Below are positions 60,474-64,000 of a DNA stretch of 64,000 nucleotides, one piece after another (position 1 is the stretch's first letter; every line of letters begins with the position of its first letter). Under the pieces are notes generated by a model. The model was not told where the DNA came from. It ran no database searches and worked only from the letters and a program-made list of their open reading frames with translations. Made by a program: the position numbers and the translations under genes. Origin of the DNA: Swaminathania salitolerans (GTDB taxonomy: Bacteria > Pseudomonadota > Alphaproteobacteria > Acetobacterales > Acetobacteraceae); assembly GCF_007988945.1 (NCBI RefSeq), contig NZ_BJVC01000001.1, positions 434,001 to 498,000 on the forward strand. The letters run 5' to 3'.

Positions 60474-61427
60474 ATGGGACGCAGGAAAGGGCAGGATGTC
60501 GATGGCTGGCTCGTCATCGACAAGGATCTGCATATCGGCTCCACCGATGTGGTGAACCGGACGCGCCGTCTTTTCGATGCACGCAAGGCCGGGCATGGCG
60601 GGACGCTGGACCCTCTGGCGACCGGCATCCTGCCCGTCGCGTTCGGGCAGGCCACCAAGACGATCCCCTACATCATGGATGCGACGAAACGCTATCGTTT
60701 CACGCTTTGCCTCGGAGAATCGCGTACAACAGACGATCGCGAGGGCGAGGTGCTGGCGAGATCCGGCATTCGGCCGGAAGACGAGGTGCTGCGCGCGTGT
60801 CTTCCCGCCTTGACCGGCCATATCATGCAGGTGCCCCCCGTCTATTCGGCGCTCAAGGTCGATGGGGAGCGCGCCTATGATCTTGCCCGGGCCGGGCGTC
60901 CTCCGGATCTGCCGCCGCGACCGGCACGCATAGACAGCATAACCCTCGTGGAAAGACCGGATCGCGATCATGCCGTCTTCGAGGTGCAGTCGGGCAAGGG
61001 CGTCTATATGCGCAGCCTTGCCCGCGATATCGCACTGGCCTGCGGCACCGTGGGGCATATCTCCGTTCTACGTCGGACCAAATGCGGCCCGTTCGACGAG
61101 CGCCATGCGATTACACTGGACAAGCTGGCGCAAAATGACGACAAGGCCGATGCACTTTTGGCGCTTTTGCGACCGGTCCCGACCGCGCTGGCCGACATCC
61201 CGGCTCTGGCCGTGACCGAAGCAGAAGCACAGGCCCTTCGCTGGGGGCAGAGCCCGCCTCTACCTGTCAGCGATGGCCTGATGCCGACGATGGAGGATGG
61301 AACCATCTTCCAGGCCCGCGAGGGGGAGTGTCTTGTCGGCTTGTGCCGCGTCCAGGAGGGCCGGATGAAGCCGATACGGATATTCGAGTCGTTGAGATAC
61401 GGAGACAGAGATGTCGATTACAGCTGA
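60474..61427 (+). CDS. truB: tRNA pseudouridine-55 synthase
   Basis: A 317-residue enzyme that makes pseudouridine 55 in the T-loop of tRNAs. The catalytic aspartate is in [59 protein letters not shown] and [12 protein letters not shown] are also conserved, and a PUA-like C-terminal domain follows. The ATG at 60474 starts close to the conserved WLVIDK motif and has GGAG upstream. It overlaps rpsO by 17 bases. Confidence 0.95.
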   Translation: MGRRKGQDVDGWLVIDKDLHIGSTDVVNRTRRLFDARKAGHGGTLDPLATGILPVAFGQATKTIPYIMDATKRYRFTLCLGESRTTDDREGEVLARSGIRPEDEVLRACLPALTGHIMQVPPVYSALKVDGERAYDLARAGRPPDLPPRPARIDSITLVERPDRDHAVFEVQSGKGVYMRSLARDIALACGTVGHISVLRRTKCGPFDERHAITLDKLAQNDDKADALLALLRPVPTALADIPALAVTEAEAQALRWGQSPPLPVSDGLMPTMEDGTIFQAREGECLVGLCRVQEGRMKPIRIFESLRYGDRDVDYS

Positions 61428-61680
61428 ACGCCGCACGGCGCTGATCGAAGAATACAAGACCACCCCGAACGACACGGGTTCGCCCGAGGTGCAGGTTGCC
61501 CTGCTCAGCGAGCGCATCGTCAATCTGACGGGCCATCTGCAGACGCACAAGAAGGACTTCCACTCCCGTCGTGGTCTCCTGATGCTCGTCGGCCAGCGTC
61601 GTGGTCTGCTTGACTACCTCAAGCGCAAGGATCAGGGTCGTTACCAGACCCTCATCGAGCGTCTCGGCCTGCGTCGCTGA
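61411..61680 (+). CDS. rpsO: 30S ribosomal protein S15
   Basis: An 89-residue ribosomal protein, exactly the usual length. [67 protein letters not shown] (in part) and the closing IERLGLRR are diagnostic. It binds 16S rRNA early in 30S assembly. The start lies inside the truB 3' end. Confidence 0.98.
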   Translation: MSITAERRTALIEEYKTTPNDTGSPEVQVALLSERIVNLTGHLQTHKKDFHSRRGLLMLVGQRRGLLDYLKRKDQGRYQTLIERLGLRR

Positions 61681-61688
61681 TATGCTCG

Positions 61689-61735
61689 GGCGGAGGTGTC
61701 TTCCTCCGCCACCCCTTGCCGCCAGCCCGGCGGCA
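61689..61735 (+). promoter_or_regulatory. two hairpins in the rpsO-pnp intergenic region
   Basis: GGCGGAGG-TGTCTT-CCTCCGCC (61689-61710) and TGCCGCC-AGCCC-GGCGGCA (61717-61735) follow the rpsO stop at 8 and 36 bases. No T-run follows either. In E. coli a hairpin here is the RNase III site through which PNPase controls its own mRNA; these may serve the same purpose, or end part of the rpsO transcripts. Confidence 0.5.
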
Positions 61736-61927
61736 GGGACACAGGCTGCGTCACTGAACGTAGAAGCTGGAGACAGAACCGGTCTTCGGCGTTTCAGGCC
61801 ACATGGTGACATGCCGGTCCGATCCCGGTCTTTCTTGCCATGCCGTCCGAAACGCTGCCAGCCAGTCAGGGCCAGTTCCCTCCCTTCTCGCTTCCCTGTG
61901 ACAAAGCCCTCTGATCAGGACTGAATT

Positions 61928-64000
61928 ATGTTCAATTACTTCCGCAAGGAAATCGAATGGGCGGGACGTCCGCTCGTTCTCGAAACCGGTAAGATCGCCC
62001 GTCAGGCCGATGGTGCCGTGGTCGTGACCTATGGCGATACCGTCGTGCTCTGTACGGCCGTCGGCGCCAAGACGGTCAAGCCCGGGCAGGATTTCTTCCC
62101 GCTCACGGTCAACTACCAGGAGAAGTCCTACGCTGCGGGGCGCATCCCGGGTGGCTTCTTCAAGCGTGAGGGGCGTCCGTCCGAGTCCGAAACCCTCATC
62201 GCCCGCCTCATCGATCGTCCGATCCGTCCGCTCTTCCCGGATAATTTCCGCAACGAAGTGCAGATCACCGCGACCGTGCTCAGCCATGACATGGAGAACG
62301 ATCCGGCGCTCGTCGCACTGATCGGGTGTTCGGCTGCGCTGACGCTTTCCGGCATTCCGTTCTACGGCCCGGTCGGTGTGGCGCGCGTCGGGCGGATCGA
62401 TGGCGAACTCGTCGTCAATCCGACCATCGCGCAGATGAAGGAGAGCGCGCTCGATCTCGTGGTCGCAGGCACCAGCGAAGGCGTCCTGATGGTCGAGTCC
62501 GAGGCGTCCGAGCTTTCCGAGGATGTGATGCTCGAGGCCGTGACCGCCGGTCATGACTCGTTCCAGCCGGTGATCGATGCGATCATCGATCTTGCCGAAC
62601 ATGCCGCAAAGCAGCCCTGGGATCTCGAAGGGCCGACCAAGGAGCAGATCGCCCTGCGCAAGCGGGTCGAGAAGATCGGCACCAAGCTGATGGCCGACGC
62701 CTACAAGGAAAAGGCCAAGCAGGCGCGTTACGAGAAGATCGCGAGCGCCAAGGCCCGCATCGTGGAGGGACTCGAGGAAGAAGGGCTCGATGTCGAGCTG
62801 GCCAAGCCGATGCTCAAGGAGCTCGAGGCCCAGGTCGTGCGCGGTGCCATTCTCAAGACCGGACTCCGTATCGACGGTCGCGACACGAAGACGGTCCGCC
62901 CGATCGTCTCCGAGGTCGGTATCCTGCCCCGCGCTCACGGTTCGGCGCTTTTCACGCGCGGTGAAACCCAGGCGCTGGTCGTCGCCACCCTCGGCACGAC
63001 GCAGGACGAACAGATCATCGACGCGCTCGAAGGCGAGTATCGCTCGAACTTCATGCTGCATTACAACTTCCCGCCTTACTCGGTCGGCGAGTGCGGTCGT
63101 ATGGGCAGCCCGGGCCGTCGCGAGATCGGTCATGGCAAGCTGGCTTGGCGCGCCATCCACCCGCTCCTCCCGGGCAAGGACCGTTTCCCGTACACGGTGC
63201 GCATCGTGTCCGAGATTACCGAGAGCAATGGCTCGTCCTCCATGGCCACGGTCTGCGGTTCGTCTCTCGCGCTGATGGATGCCGGTGTTCCGCTGCCGCG
63301 TCCGGTTGCCGGTATCGCCATGGGGCTGATCAAGGAAGATCGCGGCTACGCCGTGTTGTCGGATATTCTCGGTGACGAGGATCATCTCGGCGACATGGAT
63401 TTCAAGGTGGCCGGAACCGAGGCGGGCATCACGGCCCTCCAGATGGACATCAAGATCACCTCGATCACCCCGGAAATCATGAAGGTTGCGCTCGAGCAGG
63501 CGCGTGACGGTCGTATCCACATTCTCGGCGAGATGGCGAAAGCGATCGACGAGGGGCGTGAAGGCGTGTCGCGCAATGCGCCGAAAATCACGACCATGAC
63601 CATCGCGAAGGAAAAGATCCGCGACGTGATCGGGCAGGGCGGCAAGGTCATTCGCGAGATCGTCGAGGTCTCGGGCGCCAAGGTCGATATCAATGATGAG
63701 GGTGTGATCACGATCGCGGCCTCGAATGACGAGCAGGCCCAGAAGGCCATCTCGCGCATCGAGGGGATCGTGGCCGAGCCGGAGATCGGTCGCATCTATG
63801 ACGGCAAGGTCGTCAAGACCGCCGATTTCGGCGCGTTCGTGAACTTCCTCGGCCCGCGCGACGGCCTCGTTCATATCTCCGAGCTGACGGACGGGCGCGT
63901 CGCCAAGACGACCGATGTCGTCAAGCAGGGAGATGCCGTGAAGGTCAAGGTCGTGGGCTTCGACGATCGCGGCAAGGTCAAGCTGTCGATGCGGGTTGTC
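61928..64000 (+). CDS. pnp: polyribonucleotide nucleotidyltransferase (3' end outside window)
   Basis: 691 residues are visible and the frame is still open at the window end, so the gene is cut. PNPase degrades RNA phosphorolytically from the 3' end, often within the degradosome. Seen are the first RNase PH domain ([26 protein letters not shown], in part; [25 protein letters not shown]), an all-helical linker, the second RNase PH domain with [43 protein letters not shown] and [19 protein letters not shown], a KH domain ([15 protein letters not shown]) and the start of an S1 domain ([20 protein letters not shown]). The ATG at 61928 has only a weak AGGA upstream. Confidence 0.96.
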   Translation, partial: MFNYFRKEIEWAGRPLVLETGKIARQADGAVVVTYGDTVVLCTAVGAKTVKPGQDFFPLTVNYQEKSYAAGRIPGGFFKREGRPSESETLIARLIDRPIRPLFPDNFRNEVQITATVLSHDMENDPALVALIGCSAALTLSGIPFYGPVGVARVGRIDGELVVNPTIAQMKESALDLVVAGTSEGVLMVESEASELSEDVMLEAVTAGHDSFQPVIDAIIDLAEHAAKQPWDLEGPTKEQIALRKRVEKIGTKLMADAYKEKAKQARYEKIASAKARIVEGLEEEGLDVELAKPMLKELEAQVVRGAILKTGLRIDGRDTKTVRPIVSEVGILPRAHGSALFTRGETQALVVATLGTTQDEQIIDALEGEYRSNFMLHYNFPPYSVGECGRMGSPGRREIGHGKLAWRAIHPLLPGKDRFPYTVRIVSEITESNGSSSMATVCGSSLALMDAGVPLPRPVAGIAMGLIKEDRGYAVLSDILGDEDHLGDMDFKVAGTEAGITALQMDIKITSITPEIMKVALEQARDGRIHILGEMAKAIDEGREGVSRNAPKITTMTIAKEKIRDVIGQGGKVIREIVEVSGAKVDINDEGVITIAASNDEQAQKAISRIEGIVAEPEIGRIYDGKVVKTADFGAFVNFLGPRDGLVHISELTDGRVAKTTDVVKQGDAVKVKVVGFDDRGKVKLSMRVV

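Noticed and set aside
61751-63874. 707-codon open frame antisense to pnp
   Set aside because: PNPase motifs occupy the plus strand throughout; the minus-strand protein has no recognisable domain and a His/Asp-rich shadow composition.

Overview
The window looks like a chromosomal segment of an acetic acid bacterium (Alphaproteobacteria, Acetobacteraceae). It is G+C rich. The accB/accC pair follows aroQ, ccmAB lie divergent from acnA, and a complete rimP-nusA-ylxR-infB-rbfA-truB-rpsO-pnp block is present. The genus cannot be fixed from sequence reading alone.

Layout. (1) 1-0.6 kb: 3' end of an adenine deaminase gene. (2) 0.6-15.9 kb: a chitobiose/N-acetylglucosamine (GlcNAc) module. It has an OprB porin, a TonB-dependent receptor and an exported GH20 hexosaminidase for capture. 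It has a NagP-type permease, two unrelated sugar kinases (ROK and BadF types), NagA and NagB for catabolism, a ROK repressor, and CutC and nitrilase-like partners. A TTAGTTT/AAACTAA motif recurs in its promoter regions. (3) 15.9-19.2 kb: an AldB-like aldehyde dehydrogenase and a secreted S10 carboxypeptidase. (4) 19.2-22.5 kb: an A+T-richer island with one 854-residue TIR-NTPase-TPR protein, flanked by two-hairpin intergenic elements in opposite orientation. (5) 22.5-25.5 kb: malic enzyme and fumarase C. (6) 25.7-32.1 kb: a complete non-phosphorylating L-fucose pathway: mutarotase, dehydrogenase, lactonase, dehydratase, keto-deoxy-fuconate dehydrogenase, diketo acid hydrolase and FucP permease, predicted to yield pyruvate and L-lactate. 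(7) 32.2-45.8 kb: P1-family peptidase, ornithine/lysine decarboxylase with a structured leader, YihY membrane protein, RlpA, aroQ-accB-accC, a NIPSNAP protein, a large tricorn-like protease and ccmAB. (8) 45.9-51.0 kb: aconitase, then an amino-acid ABC transporter whose binding protein and permease are fused. (9) 51.0-54.0 kb: three tightly packed genes encoding two single-pass membrane proteins of unknown family around a membrane-anchored HSP100-type AAA+ ATPase. (10) 54.3-64.0 kb: the nusA-infB translation/transcription operon, running into pnp, which is cut by the window end.

Together regions 2 and 6 equip the cell to import and burn two sugars found together in animal and plant glycans, GlcNAc and L-fucose. 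The two places most likely to hold undescribed biology are the TIR-NTPase-TPR island and the three-gene membrane AAA+ cassette. No rRNA, tRNA, CRISPR array or intact insertion sequence was recognised.
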